Positions 12,344 through 23,634 of a stretch of DNA of 64,000 nucleotides are shown here, piece after piece. Position 1 is the stretch's first letter. Every line of letters starts with the position of its first letter. The notes below the pieces were generated by a model. The model saw only the letters and a list, made by a program, of their open reading frames with translations. It did not search any database and was not told where the DNA came from. The DNA comes from Apodospora peruviana (lineage: Eukaryota > Ascomycota > Sordariomycetes > Sordariales > Lasiosphaeriaceae), in the NCBI GenBank assembly GCA_033439685.1, contig JAUEDM010000007.1, forward strand, positions 3,028,501 to 3,092,500, written 5' to 3'. The position numbers and the translations under genes are program-made.

Positions 12344-12351
12344 ATGAGATC
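12344..12351. repeat. Target-site duplication, right side of hAT element
   Basis: An exact copy of ATGAGATC at 9086-9093, directly after the CTG end of the element. Confidence 0.9.
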
Positions 12352-13200
12352 TTTCTCGGTCTGAGATTGTTTGGTCTTATCGAGTTCGTTACGTATTGTC
12401 TCGGTGTCATCCATGGGATCTATCTTCCTTGGCCTGAACGAGATGGGACTCCTTTTCGACGTTGCCAATAATCTCGGCGTCATGAATAGGATCTTCTATG
12501 GACGACGGTCAACTCAACCGACCTGAAAGTACAGAAACACGATCATTTGAACTCCTGAGACGAAGGGGGAAAACTCTCGCCAGAACTTCACCATCTTCTC
12601 ATCCTTCCAGTATGCGAAGTATTTCGCGTCGCTTCATGTTCTTGAAGAGGTTGACGATGAAGAACTGGATAAAAATTCAACTCCCGTCTGGGCAAACGCC
12701 TCGGTAACTCCTGCTGCTCCTACGGCGTCTACGTCTACTGGTATGAGGTAGGGTCCCATGGCAAGGTCTAGAACTTTACCACGCGCGTTTTGCTGTGCTT
12801 AGCACGGGAGTTCGTCGCGAACTCCTCAAGCACCGGGATCATCTGCCTGGCCGTTGAGCCGTAATGGTCGCGATTAGAGGGTCCTTGGGCGGCGGGCTCC
12901 GCGTTGGGAGGATGTTTAGCGAAGGATCTCCATCTTCATCGAACTTTCCCTAGTTCCAAATGGTCATGATCTTTCTCATGTCCGTCATCATCCTCTCGAT
13001 CTATTAATCCAGTTTTTTTCTGCCAGATCTCTGAGCAACGGGCCCACATCTGCTTAACTGCAAAGCTCTCATATTGTAATGCTACATGTAGGTTACTTTG
13101 ACAGGTTACCTATGGAGCCATGAGAATGGGAAGGCGCTCCTGGATTTTGTGCTGCATCTGGGGTCTCTGGTACGATGCTCGACGTTGAAGGAACTATTCT
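12352..13200. other. Intergenic, no gene supported
   Basis: One plus-strand stretch at about 12580-12740 reads like coding sequence (acidic, then Ser/Thr/Ala-rich, ending near a GTATGAG donor-like site). It cannot be extended in either direction, so it may be a lone exon remnant. Confidence 0.35.
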
Positions 13201-13220
13201 CCATCGGAGACGGATTCTCC

Positions 13221-13600
13221 ATCGTGGATCATCAACGGTTAACCGTTCTGCTCTCCCTGCTTGGCGCAGAACCGCATGGCTTCCTCCGTGGTGAAGAAGA
13301 CGGGCTTGGCAGAGCCGTACTTATGGCGCTGCATTCACCCGGGATGGTCATCCTCCTGCGAAATGGGACCGGCCTAGCGAGTACGACCAAAACGATCCTC
13401 CAGAATCTCCAGCCGGGTCAGGTTTGGTGGAAGTCTCACGGTTCTGGCCGCGCTTCCTGGCGTAAACCCGTTCCAGAATCGGGTAGCTGGTTTGGAAGGA
13501 GCGGCACCGTACTGGTGAAGAAAAGGATTGTCTTATGTTTGATACATAATCGCATATTTGTAGTCCTTGCGCTACGTCTTCAATTCGAACCCGGTGGTTG
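13221..13600 (-). pseudogene. Gene relic, possibly complex I NDUFS4-like (21 kDa) subunit
   Basis: In one minus-strand frame the stretch contains SKPATxxWNG early and, about 75 residues later, VFFTTEEAMRFCAKQG. Spacing and wording resemble the fungal 21-kDa NADH:ubiquinone oxidoreductase subunit (NDUFS4 family), where an SKPATQSGxW block is followed by a FxTKExAIxFAxKQG block. The frame is interrupted by TAG and TGA between the two blocks and ends in TAA soon after the second. The conserved GWxSSxD region in the middle is not recognisable. If the identification is right, this is a dead partial copy, since the real subunit is normally an intact single-copy gene. The family call rests on two short blocks. 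Confidence 0.25.
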
Positions 13601-14299
13601 TCTGCCAACTAGACGCCAGTAGTCTACTAATCGGACTGTAGTAAGACTTTAAATGGACAGTATATGCGTCTGTGTAAATGAGGATCGTCTTTGAGCAGGA
13701 CGGTTGCTAGGTTATATGGTGGATGGTTTTGGTTTTGTCCAGGTAAGGCTTTGGAAAGTAAGGTATTCTTCTCTACGTTGCACCCGGACGCCGAGTTGCC
13801 CTCCGCATCCTTCTTCTCGTTGTCCATCTATAAGATCCTCGGTCTCCTCGTTTTTGTTGCTGACACCATAAATACAAGATACCTTCCACGCAACATCAAC
13901 TTTTCCCTCCTTCCCTCTTTTTATCCATACAACACATCACTTTTGTCCATCAGAATGTTTCAACATCGTTAAACATTTATCAGAAACATAACCTCCCCAA
14001 ACAGAGTTGCAAGATAACCGGTGGGAACGTATTTAGGGAGCAGCTCAAGGCCATGATATGGGCACGACCAAAGGATTCTCCCGGGCCGGCCGCGCAGCCA
14101 GTCGTCATTCGCGTTGTTGTATGACGCACGCACCGGAATTCCAAAACAGCATGTGGGAACGAACCGTCCTCAATGAAATCCGGTCACTACAACTTCATTT
14201 CAGTTTGACGGCAAACTGCTGCAGCTGCAGAACCGGCAGAGACCATCTCCATTTGAAGATCGCCCAAGTGGAGGAACAACTTAAAAAACTGGAGCGCTG

Positions 14300-14830
14300 G
14301 TAAATTTTAAAGCAAAGCGTTGCCTTCCGTATGTACACAGTTTTGGTAGGGGGACTTGGGGAGGTCTGCTCGGCGAGGGACGAGTTGGCGACCGCAACAG
14401 AGACGTACCTGGAAATGGGCTAGGGTGTGCGTGTATGAGATTTTCGCTCCGAAAGCTCAGGGTTGCTTTCGTGGAGAAGCAACTTGTCTCGCACGCTCTT
14501 CGAGAACGGAAACTGAGCAGCCTGGTTGTCTCGTACAACTTTGTCCAGCTCAAGCAGCAAATCCTCGTCCAACTCATCGAGGAGATGGCTCTCAAGTATA
14601 GGCTCTAGCTGAAGACAGACATACTCCAGTCCCCGCGTCCTTGAACTCTGTGACGGAGCAAGGGCTGATGGGGTTTAAGATAGCCGGTCCAGCATCAGGT
14701 AGTTGGACACAGATAGACATGATCTCCGTCACAAGATCCGCTTCTGTCCCTATTGTCGATCAGAAATTGTAGTGCTACTCCGCGACTGCCTCAGAAGTGG
14801 ATGCATCTATGACTGCTCGGATTGTTTGTG
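14300..14830 (-). pseudogene. Relic of an IBtk-like (BTB/RCC1/ankyrin) gene
   Basis: Minus-strand reading shows, in order, EADLVTEIMSI (about 14735), ISPCSVTEFKDAG (about 14655), LEYVCLQLEPILESHLL (about 14600) and then an acidic DELDEDLLLELDKVVRDNQ stretch ending in LLLHESNPEL (about 14450). This order and wording match the region after the BTB domain of fungal homologues of the inhibitor of Bruton tyrosine kinase (ankyrin/RCC1/BTB proteins). The blocks lie in two frames. The piece that normally links the first two blocks is largely deleted, and stops precede it. Only this C-terminal fragment is present, with no BTB, RCC1 or ankyrin part nearby. It is a dead fragment. Confidence 0.5.
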
Positions 14831-15127
14831 GGAAAAAGCACGGTAAGCGTGGGAGATGGGCCTTAGCACAGGCCGGTACGCACGGCGAAAGATAAATATT
14901 AGGTGCAATCATAAAGGGTATCTCCATTTCTATATGCTCTGTATCACAAAAAGAAAAAGCAATCCGAGTCAGTACTAGTACAAGTCAAACACCCCAGACC
15001 CTCCTCCTGTCATCGCCATCTGAAAAAATGACCTACTACCGCTTAAGTGACAAGGCTAAAAATAAAAATATAATATTGTACAAACCATTCACCCTCCCTC
15101 CATCAACTCATCTGGGTAGGTATTAGT
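14831..15127. other. Intergenic, AT-rich
   Basis: No gene is seen. The A/T-rich stretch at about 14890-15110 is probably 3' flank of the minus-strand gene ending at 15128. Confidence 0.4.
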
Positions 15128-18100
15128 CTAACCCCATCCCATCCCAGGTATACTTTGATGAGCCTGGCTCGTGAGGATCACACCCCCCTCGCGCTGCCCA
15201 AACTGCATCTGGTACCAGTACTTCATCTCTCGGCGGTACCATTCCTGGACCAACCCCAGCCTGCCGCGGTGGCCTCGCGTCAGGCAAGCCATAAGTTCCG
15301 GCTCCTTCACCGTTTTTCTGTTCGTGACGCAGTTACACGGCAAGCCCGAAAACTCCTGCCTGAGCTGTGGCGTCTCGAGACAGATGCTCACCCTGATGAC
15401 GCGCCGCCACGCTTTACTCATCCGGCGGGTCCGCGCGCCACGCTGGCTACGAAGCGGCTCGGCGAGGGGGAACAGATCCCATCTTGCCGCAGTCGCAGGG
15501 CCCTTCCCATTCGACGCTGCGGTGCTGTTGTTTCCACCAGAGAGTCGAAGAACGTTGAGAAACCGGCCGTTGCCCGTGCCGCGCTCGATCGCGCCGACCC
15601 GGCACTGGGGGTTAGTCATGCACTGGCAGGCCCTGTAATTGGCGGCTGTATCCTTGTCGAGCGTCACGGCGATGATGTTGTGCAAGTTTGTCTCGCAGTT
15701 TTGAGTAAAAAGGACGAGGAGCGGTTCGGTCGGCTTGCAGTGCAGCACAGCTGTGTCGGCGAGGGTCGTTGCGCCTGACACAGAGATGGGGCGAGTTGTG
15801 TAGCTTGCCGTTGAGGCGGCAGACGAAAACACGCTGCCGTTTGCGGTGGTGGTCATGGTTCTGGTGGTGTCTTTTCGGCCGATCGGTTTCGGTCGAGCGG
15901 TGCCGGAGCTGGAGGTCGACGACGAGCCTGAGCCGGACGCGACGCTAGGCGAGCGCATGGTGCGCGGCGCGTAGGTGTTGCCGTTGCCATTCACGGGGGC
16001 CATGGGGAAGGTGCTGCTGTTCTGGCCTATCTGGAACTGAACTGCGCTGTCGCGGGGCCGTGGCTGGGGTTGGTGTCTTGGTGATAATGATGACGAGGAG
16101 GCTGCCGACGACCAGGGGTCTGCTTGTGGGTTCCATGGGTCGGCGCCCGGGCTGCGTGGTATAGGTGAAAGAGGTGATGTTACCAGGGCTGGGAGTTCAA
16201 AAAGGCCGCCGTTTGAGTTTGTAGGAGATCGAGATGTGTTCCGGGTGTTAGTTGTGGCCACGCTGAGCCGCCGGGTGTCGTCTGTGAGGGAGTCCATCAT
16301 ATCGAAGTCGTTTGTGACGACCTCACCGTCGAGACGGATGGGTCGCCACAGCTGTGCCGAGGCGTATTCTTTCACCTTTTGGTTGGGTGCCAAGACGAAG
16401 ATAACCTGTAGTCGGTATCTACTAAAATTTTAGCATTTGCCCGAGTCCCAAGTATAAGGTTCCCAGAGAAAGTCCACCTACTGCATATACCGATCCACCA
16501 CCTCATAGCCAGTCAGGGCCTGCTGGAACTTGTACAGGTCTGGTCTTGTGAAGAACACCAAAGAGTACATCTCGTCGCTGAGCTTGAGGACTAACTCCAA
16601 AGACTCGGGCTGCTCGTAGCTAGCATAGCGAGGGATGAGAGATGCAGTCGAAAGATCAAAATCGATGGGGCGGGCTAGAAACCGTGTCAGCAAGTCGTTG
16701 CAAAAGCATGGAGCCAAAAGGAGTCACGCATACGATCGGAGGGCGGTTTGCTTCCCTCTCCGGTTCTGATTACCAGGCGGAAACGTCTGTCAGTGCCATC
16801 ACAATACCGGAAGAGCTTCAACCTCCGCCAACGGTTCGGACTGCTAGTTTTCAGGTCCCTGTAGTACAGCCAGGTTAGCTTCAACTTCGTTTGGTCTCAA
16901 AGGTCTGTTGTTTGGGATAGGACGCACATTTCGAGCAAGAACTCCATCGGCACGGGAAGCCTGACAGACTCGACATAGGCAGGGGGCGCCTCAGTGACCC
17001 AAAGCGCCATCACACCTTTAGGGTCCGTTATGATCGGAGGCTCCATCGTCCGGGCAAATCGCCGGCATTCATCGGACAGCTGCTTGGACAGGGTGGTAAT
17101 ATAGCGCGGCCAGTGCGAGTATACTGGCGCCTCGCGAAACTCGGCCGACTCGAGCATCTTAGCCATCAAGAACTGGCTCGTCAAGAGAGCCATGTACTGC
17201 TCTTCGGGCGGGTCTCTCCTCTCGCTGTCGGGTTGGAACAGCCGGGTAGATGCATCGAAGCTCCTGATAAACGCATCGCAGATGTCGCGCAGCGGAGGAT
17301 AATCGTATCCATCGATATCGAACGCTTGCTCGAGAGCTCGTCTTGTTTCATCGGGGATGTCGATGGTATACCCGTCGAGGTCGTATTGCTTCTCGTGGTC
17401 TTGTATCAGGGATGGATCAAAAGCACGCCTGAGTTGCTGTAGCTCGCGTCGCATTCCTCGTACTTCGGCCCCGACGCCCTCGATGCGCTGGACGAGATCG
17501 CTATGGATTCGCAACCGGAGGTCGCTGGACATTAGGAGTCGTGTCAGCATATGTGTTATCTAGGCAGCGTGCCTTGTTTAAAGGGGAAATTACATTTCAA
17601 ATGGCCGGAGAACCTGCTGGATCTTGGAGCTATGGAACAAGATGCGCTTCCGCAAGATCTCGACGTTGGGCTGGACAAACATGTTCCAGACAACATTCTG
17701 CGTCGGCCCGGTCGTTGCCATGTAGCTCCTGTTATCGTCGAGCAGGCGGATGCATTCGTTAAGAGTCGCTTCATAGTCGCCGATGATCTCTCGGAGCGTT
17801 TCCTCATCCCAGGCCCAACCCAGGTTCGCTGGCGGGAGAAGGCCATGGTTGCGGAATGCGTCGTTGGCGCGCGCGATGACCGACGAGAGCTGCTCGAGAG
17901 ACTCGGCGAGATTCCTCACATCGCCGCCAAATTCCATATATTGCCGATCTGTACTATCTGTCAGTATCCATGTTCTGGCAACATATGCCCGCGATGTCTT
18001 GTGCCGCAGAGGTGAGCTTTTTGTTGCCGGGTTGGTGCAGATCGATGCCTGTCCCGACGGTTCCTGGCAGCAAAAGTACTGTACTGTACTTACTGGCATT

Positions 18101-18184
18101 GTACTCCCTCGTCCATCCATACTCAAACACTTTCCACGCGAGTTCTGCAAACTTGATAATGTCCCCGGCCTGGGGGGCGGCCAT
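15128..18184 (-). CDS. Fungal protein of unknown function, 5 exons, with one in-frame TGA
   Basis: Exons 18094-18184, 17593 (or 17594)-17948, 16734-17524, 16482-16674 and 15128-16421 join in phase with GT-AG borders to a frame of about 907 codons. The first third (MAAPQAGDIIKFAELAWKV...) is helical and predicted soluble. A coiled-coil-like helix with IHSDLVQRIEGVGAEVRGM follows. The middle contains basic and aromatic strands, and the last third is Ser/Thr/Pro-rich before an Arg-rich end. No enzyme motif, signal peptide or membrane helix is visible. I recognise the N-terminal layout as one found in uncharacterised Pezizomycotina proteins but cannot name a function. A TGA at 16897-16899 (about codon 358) interrupts exon 3 while the frame stays coding-like on both sides. 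Either a very short unrecognised intron removes it or the allele is truncated. Acceptors for exons 2 and 5 are my best choice among alternatives. Confidence 0.65.
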
Positions 18185-18977
18185 AACTCAAAATTCTTTC
18201 TTTTTGTCTCTGTATCTTGAGCTCGCTTTGGCCCCGAAGAGCTCCCAGCGTCGAGCTCGGCGCAAGGATCGGTTCGGCGGTCACGAATTAAAGCACAAAG
18301 TTAGGGATTGGGTAAGATGCGGGGGAAGACAGACCCTCGGTGTCGGTGACGGAAAGGTGCGACATATGAATAGGCCCAGGTGGGCTGAGTGGTCGGTGCA
18401 GGGGGTCCCATGGCTTCTCTCGCCGAACGGGAGCCCTCCACAACACGCTTGGCAGGGCGATCTGATGGGATATGGTGCGGGGGCTCGGGACTCACGGCGC
18501 GTCTGCCTCAAGGGTCCAGATGGTGGAGGCTTGGCAATCTTTCCGATTTTCCCGGTTTGAGCCTCTTCCAAACCCAGACAAGAGAAGCGAGAAAGAAGAT
18601 GAGCCCGCATATTGCCGACACCGAATTTCTGTTTGGGGACCGAGAGCAGACGAGGCCACGAACCAGAGGCGACGCCGACATGTTTTAGCTGCAGCACAAC
18701 GCACAAGTCTGCCAACACAGCCCCTCCCTCGGAGTCGATAGTGCTATATCTGCATGCACTAGGCCAAGAGTGGCTTCCAGACGAGGCATACTCCGCGCAT
18801 TCCATCTGTCTCGGGCTTCATTGCAAAGAGAAACATCATGGGACGCGAACTACCTTATATTGATACCCGTGGCAGGGGTACTAGCCTGAGAATGGGATAT
18901 TATCTCTCCCCATCTCTTCCCCGTTTGTTCCATTTCTCGGCAAGCTTCATTGTCTGCTGAACAACACACACATCATC
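18185..18977. other. Divergent promoter region
   Basis: This 0.8 kb separates a minus-strand gene starting at 18184 from a plus-strand permease starting at 18978, so it presumably holds both promoters. No open frame in it is convincing. Confidence 0.45.
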
Positions 18978-21390
18978 ATGCAGTATCCGTCGTCGTCGGC
19001 GCGCAGCCCCAGCCCAGGCGCAAGAGGCTCGCCCAAATATCTGCAGCCCCTAATGGCTGTTGCACCTCTTCCCTCAGGAACGCCCCAGCCGCTGCCTGCT
19101 TTTGAGTCGACCCTGATGGACGAGCTGAACCGGACCACCAACCCGAACGCCATCGTCACCGACGCCCCCGAGGAGCATTTCCGCCTAAATTTCTTTGATG
19201 TCGCCTGTCTCATCATCAATCGCACAATCGGAACTGGCATCTTCAACGCTCCGGGCACAGTCACCGGCACCACCCAGAGCGCTGGTGGTGCTATACTGCT
19301 CTGGTTCTTTGGCATATTCTATGCCCTCGCAGGCATGCATGTTTACATAGAATTTGGTCTAAACGTGCCAAGATATGTCATCGAAGGCATCGAGCAATCA
19401 GTGCCAAGGTCTGGGGGTGATTTACACTACGTATGACTTACATCTCCTCGTCTACTACGACTATACTCAACAACTTACTGATCATTGATAACAGCTGCAA
19501 TATGTCTACCGCTGGCTGTACTACAAGAAGGACACCGTCTTATACAGTGGCTGTCTCTACGGCATTACCTTCATCTTCATCGGCAACATGGCAAACAACT
19601 GCATCAACTTTGCCAGCCGTGTCCTACAGGGAGCCCATCCCGGTGTCGTGCCTGACAATGGCCACGTCCGCGGCGTCGCCATGGCAGCAGCTGTCTTCGC
19701 CTGCCTCATTCACGGCGTCTCGAGAAGAGGCGGCATCTGGCTCAACAACCTGTTCGCCCTCGTCAAAGTCGGCCTCCTTCTCGTCATCGTCGGGACCACC
19801 CTCGCTGTCGTGGGCAAGGGCATCAAGGACGCAGACGGAAACGTGATTGAGAACGTATTTGGCCAGAATCTAGATCCAAAGATCGCATTCCAGCCTCCCT
19901 TAAACCCCAACGGAACCACAGACATCAAGCACGGAGAAGGCAGCGCGAATAGCTATGCCGCGGCCTTCCTTTCCATCAGTAAGCCTCTTTACTTCCCCTA
20001 TCTGTCCCCCAATTCACGAACTAACTAATCTCGCAAAGTGTTCGCCTACTCGGGCTTCGAACAAAACAACTACGTCCTCGGCGAGATCGCCCGGCCACGC
20101 CGAACTTTCCCACGCGCAACTGTCTTCGCCGTCGCCCTAATCGCAACCCTCTACATGGTCGTCAACCTCTGCTTCATGGCCGTCGTGCCCGCCTGGGAAC
20201 AAGACACCGACGTGATCGCCCTGCTCTTCTTCCGCAAGACCTTCGCATTTGCCGGTCCCGGCGTCGCAGAGCGCGTCTTCAACGCCTTCCTCGCGCTCTC
20301 ATCGTTCGGCAACATCATTGTGATGACGTACACCGCCGCGCGCATGAAGCAGGAAATCGCCAAGCAAGGATTCCTCCCCTTCGCCAAGTTCTTCGGTCAG
20401 AATCGTGACGTGTCCATCGGCCGTTTGGTGATGCATCTCCGCCGCACGCGTGGCTGGAAGCTCGGTTGGATCGCAGCCGAGCAGCACAGAGAAGCGACAC
20501 CCGTCGGCGCGCTGACTTTACACTTGGCCAGCTGCGTGCTGCTCATCTTCGCGACATACCGCGTCGCGCCCGGCGACGCCTACAACCTGCTCGCGAACCT
20601 CGATGCCTACATCACCTCGGCCTTTTTTGGCTTCTTCCTCGCGCTGGGGATCATCATCCTGCGCATCTGGGGCCCGCCGGCCACGGAGCCGGCCAAAACC
20701 AAAGAATACCGCGAGAAGCACCACGACGCGGGCGTGGCCGACGACGCGCCCGTGCGCAAAACCTGGACCGAGATGGTCAACGGCAGCGTCAAAACCTGGC
20801 TGAGCTGGACGTGCGCCGTCATCTACCTCGTCGGCAACGCGTTCCCGCTGATCGCGCTCTGGATCCCAGGAACGGGCCAATTTGCGTCCGACGGGCTGAG
20901 TTGGTGGCTTGTGCCAACCATCGCGTACGTGGTGCTAGGCTTTGCGTCGGTCTGGTGGCTGAGTTTCTTGGTCGTGGCCAAGTACCGCGAGCATCACCAG
21001 CAGAAGAGTCTGATCTATGAGATCCGGCCCGAATTTGCGTGGGCGGATCCTGCGGGCGATCATGACCCTGCTTCCGAGAAGAGGCAGCGGGATGGCGGAG
21101 TGATCATGGTACACGAGACCGTGCTGCTGCAGTGGTATGGCGGCGAGATGGACATGTTTGATATGCCAGCCGGAGAGCATGGCGGTGACTTTGGGCCGAT
21201 GTTTGGACAGGATCATGAAGGGTTTGGGTCTACAGCTACGACGGCGACGACGGGAGCAAGGTTACATCGGCGGCAGCAGCCGGCAGCGCCGGCGGCTCCG
21301 GCTCCCGTGAACGAGTTTGCGAATACTGATTTTGATGATTTTGGGCCGCCGCCGCCTGTGGCCGGGCCGACGCATAATACACAGTGGTAA
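18978..21390 (+). CDS. Amino acid permease, Mup1/LAT-like, 3 exons
   Basis: Exons 18978-19430, 19495-19978 and 20039-21390 give 762 residues. After a ~70-residue cytosolic Pro/Ser-rich N-terminus the protein has about twelve hydrophobic segments. The first contains the APC-superfamily signature RTIGTGIFNAPG. A later one carries FAYSGFEQNNYVLGEIARPRR, the wording typical of fungal high-affinity methionine permeases and related LAT-type carriers. Intron 2 falls inside this motif and splicing restores it. The C-terminal ~170 residues are hydrophilic and Pro/Ala-rich, longer than in yeast Mup1, and may be a regulatory tail. It should act at the plasma membrane importing an amino acid, possibly methionine; substrate is inferred from family only. 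Confidence 0.88.
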
Positions 21391-21708
21391 ACTGATGACG
21401 GACAGTTGGATTAAATTTGTATATAAGATACCCCGATGATTATAGCATGTGGCGCAAATCTTTTCACTTTACACATTTCTCCCTTCACATGAACCCCTTT
21501 ACAAACATTGATATGGTATTTGAATTATGGTATTTGAATCTTGAGCTTGTTCCATAGGTACCTGTCCAACCGGATATAACTATTGACAGCCTATTTCATA
21601 GTTGTCAGTTTGCCACAGAAGAGGCGGTCAACTTCCTTATTACTAGTATTATTGCAAACCTCTAACAGTCTAGCCCCCTCTCTACCATAATTCTCGTCTA
21701 GTAAGGGA
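21391..21708. other. Convergent 3' intergenic region
   Basis: AT-rich sequence between the ends of two converging genes; it should hold both 3' UTRs. Confidence 0.5.
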
Positions 21709-23237
21709 TCAGTACTTCATCTTACTAGGCAACATCTTCATCTGGTGCATGAAATCCCCATCCAGCCCCAGCAACTCATGGATCCAGCGCAGAATCACAA
21801 CAAAGCTTTCCGGCTCACCCATGTGCTTCTTATCCTTCACCATCCTCGCAAGCTTGGGCATACCGTTCTCCAGCGCGACAAACATGTCGTCGATTGGGAA
21901 AATCTCGTCCTCGTTTCCATTGACCAACAACATCCGGCAGCAGTTCTTTTTCATCAGCGTCCCATCAATCAGCAGCGAGAATTTGCCACCCTCCTGAATA
22001 AACCGCTCCAAATCATCACGATACCCAAACTTGTGGGCAAGCGTGTTGGCCAGATCAAACGGGTATTCGAGCTTATTAACCTGCTCCAGCCACTCCCGGT
22101 CAAACATGTGGTGTGCGCCGCCTCCGAGGCTGACGCTGCCGAGCAGGCGGTTGGCGTGCGTGTGCGCCACGCGCAGTGCGTAGTACCCGCCCGTCGAGAA
22201 GCCCCAGACGATGATCTTCTTGCTGTCGATCTGACTCTGGGTGTCTACCCAGTCGAGTAGAGAAGACCACTGGCGGTCCGGGCTGGTCGGGTCGGACGGG
22301 TCGGCAGGGCTGTCGCCCGTCCCGGGGATCTCGACGACCACGGTCGCGACGCCCTTGTCAAGCCAGCCACGCTGCCAGACGGCCAGCTCGGTGCGGTAGC
22401 CGTCCAAACCGGTGAAGATGATGACCAGCGGGGCGGGACTCTCGGGAGATGCGCCGGGGGGAAGCAGAAAGTTGACGGGGATGACGTCGCCTTCTTTCTC
22501 GAGTCGGTAGGTGTGCGGGATGCGTACTTCCTTGATAGGGTATTCCAACAGCCTGTGATAAAGGGAGCATCATGTGAGATAGTGTGGCTAATACTGAGTT
22601 CAGAAGACCGAAAACTTACGCTGCGCCCTTGTAAAACATGGACTTTCCAATGTGCCAGGCATGTCTCTGCAAGTCCGAGCGCGGCGCCGGGAAGCGAGAG
22701 ATGCGATACACCGCTGAGCTTCGCCTACATGTAATCACCACGTCAATCCCTCAACCTTTTGACTCAACGATTTGTCAAAACTGACAGGTAATACTCGGAC
22801 GCCTTCTCCTTCTCGCCGGCCGTTTCCGCATCCTTGGCGATGCGAAACAGCTCTTGGGCCGTTGGGAAAAACATCTCGGCGTACTCGTCCCAGTTGTACG
22901 GCTCTTTCAGCCCCCTCTGTTCATCATCGCGTGTCAGTCAATTCGGCCCGTTTCGTGTTTAGCTAGGCAGAAGAACAGGTTAGCTTGCCTTGATGATATC
23001 TTGCGCAATTGGCTCAAAGTCCTGGATGCAGCCAAACATAAAGGGGTAGATCCCCATCGTGCACTGTGTGTTCAAATACACCCAATATCAGCCAATGCCT
23101 TAGACAGGATGGCGGGATAAATGATGGAATAAACGAACGGGCGCCTTCCATTTGGTCTCCCATAGCTTCTCGAAAGACTCGTGGTGGATCGCCGGCTTGA
23201 GGATCGCGTCCTTGATGAAGTACTTCTCCACCGCCAT
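21709..23237 (-). CDS. Ayg1-like alpha/beta hydrolase, 5 exons
   Basis: Exons 23139-23237, 22989-23063, 22786-22916, 22620-22724 and 21709-22552 join in phase to 417 residues. The second intron appears to use a GC donor (AAG|GCAAGC). The helical N-terminal cap with YPFMFGxxxDFEPI and VYRISRFP, then VPHTYR-type, TGLDGYR and VVxEIPGTGDSPADPxxPxSPDR blocks, follows fungal Ayg1/Yg1. The nucleophile Ser is in GFSTGG (about residue 256). The acid is probably in NGNEDEIFPIDD and the His in KKHMGEPE. Ayg1 shortens a heptaketide naphthopyrone to a tetrahydroxynaphthalene precursor in melanin synthesis; related copies serve other polyketide pathways. No polyketide synthase lies in this window, so the substrate is open. 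No signal peptide is seen. Confidence 0.88.
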
Positions 23238-23634
23238 CTTCTTTGTATATGCCCCAAGAGAGCAGTGACTTGGTATTTTGGTTGGTAGTTGAAGCTGAGT
23301 GCTGCTTGTAGTAGAAGGGTGAAGTCTGACATCTGGTGTGTGGTCCAGTGCATGATGACGGGCCGGACCTTCGGAGGCTAAATGGGGAAGTGCCGCAGAA
23401 ACGGGATGGCTGTCATCCCATATGTCCTTTGCGACTCTTCCACCTTTCCCTGTGCCCCACCCAGTCTTACTGTAGGACAAGAGGCGTATGGTACGGTAGA
23501 TTGGCTATGTCATCGAATTGTGCAGAGTTCGCGTACCTGGCCGGTAGGTATCTAGATCTGTTGGTTTCCGTCTATCAAAACGACGACAAATGTCCTGCAA
23601 GGACTCTGTATTGGCTTGAAAGAAATCACGTTTG
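23238..23634. other. Intergenic between two minus-strand genes
   Basis: Presumably the promoter of the Ayg1-like gene and the 3' end of the 2EXR gene. No gene is seen. Confidence 0.4.

Noticed and set aside
13098..13622. Plus-strand open frame of 174 codons.
   Set aside because: The minus strand of the same bases shows family-like blocks (possible complex I relic), so the plus frame is probably its shadow.
13561..13650. Possible tRNA on the minus strand (GGGTTCGAATT box).
   Set aside because: The distance between the D-like and T-like boxes is too short for an anticodon arm, and no acceptor stem forms.
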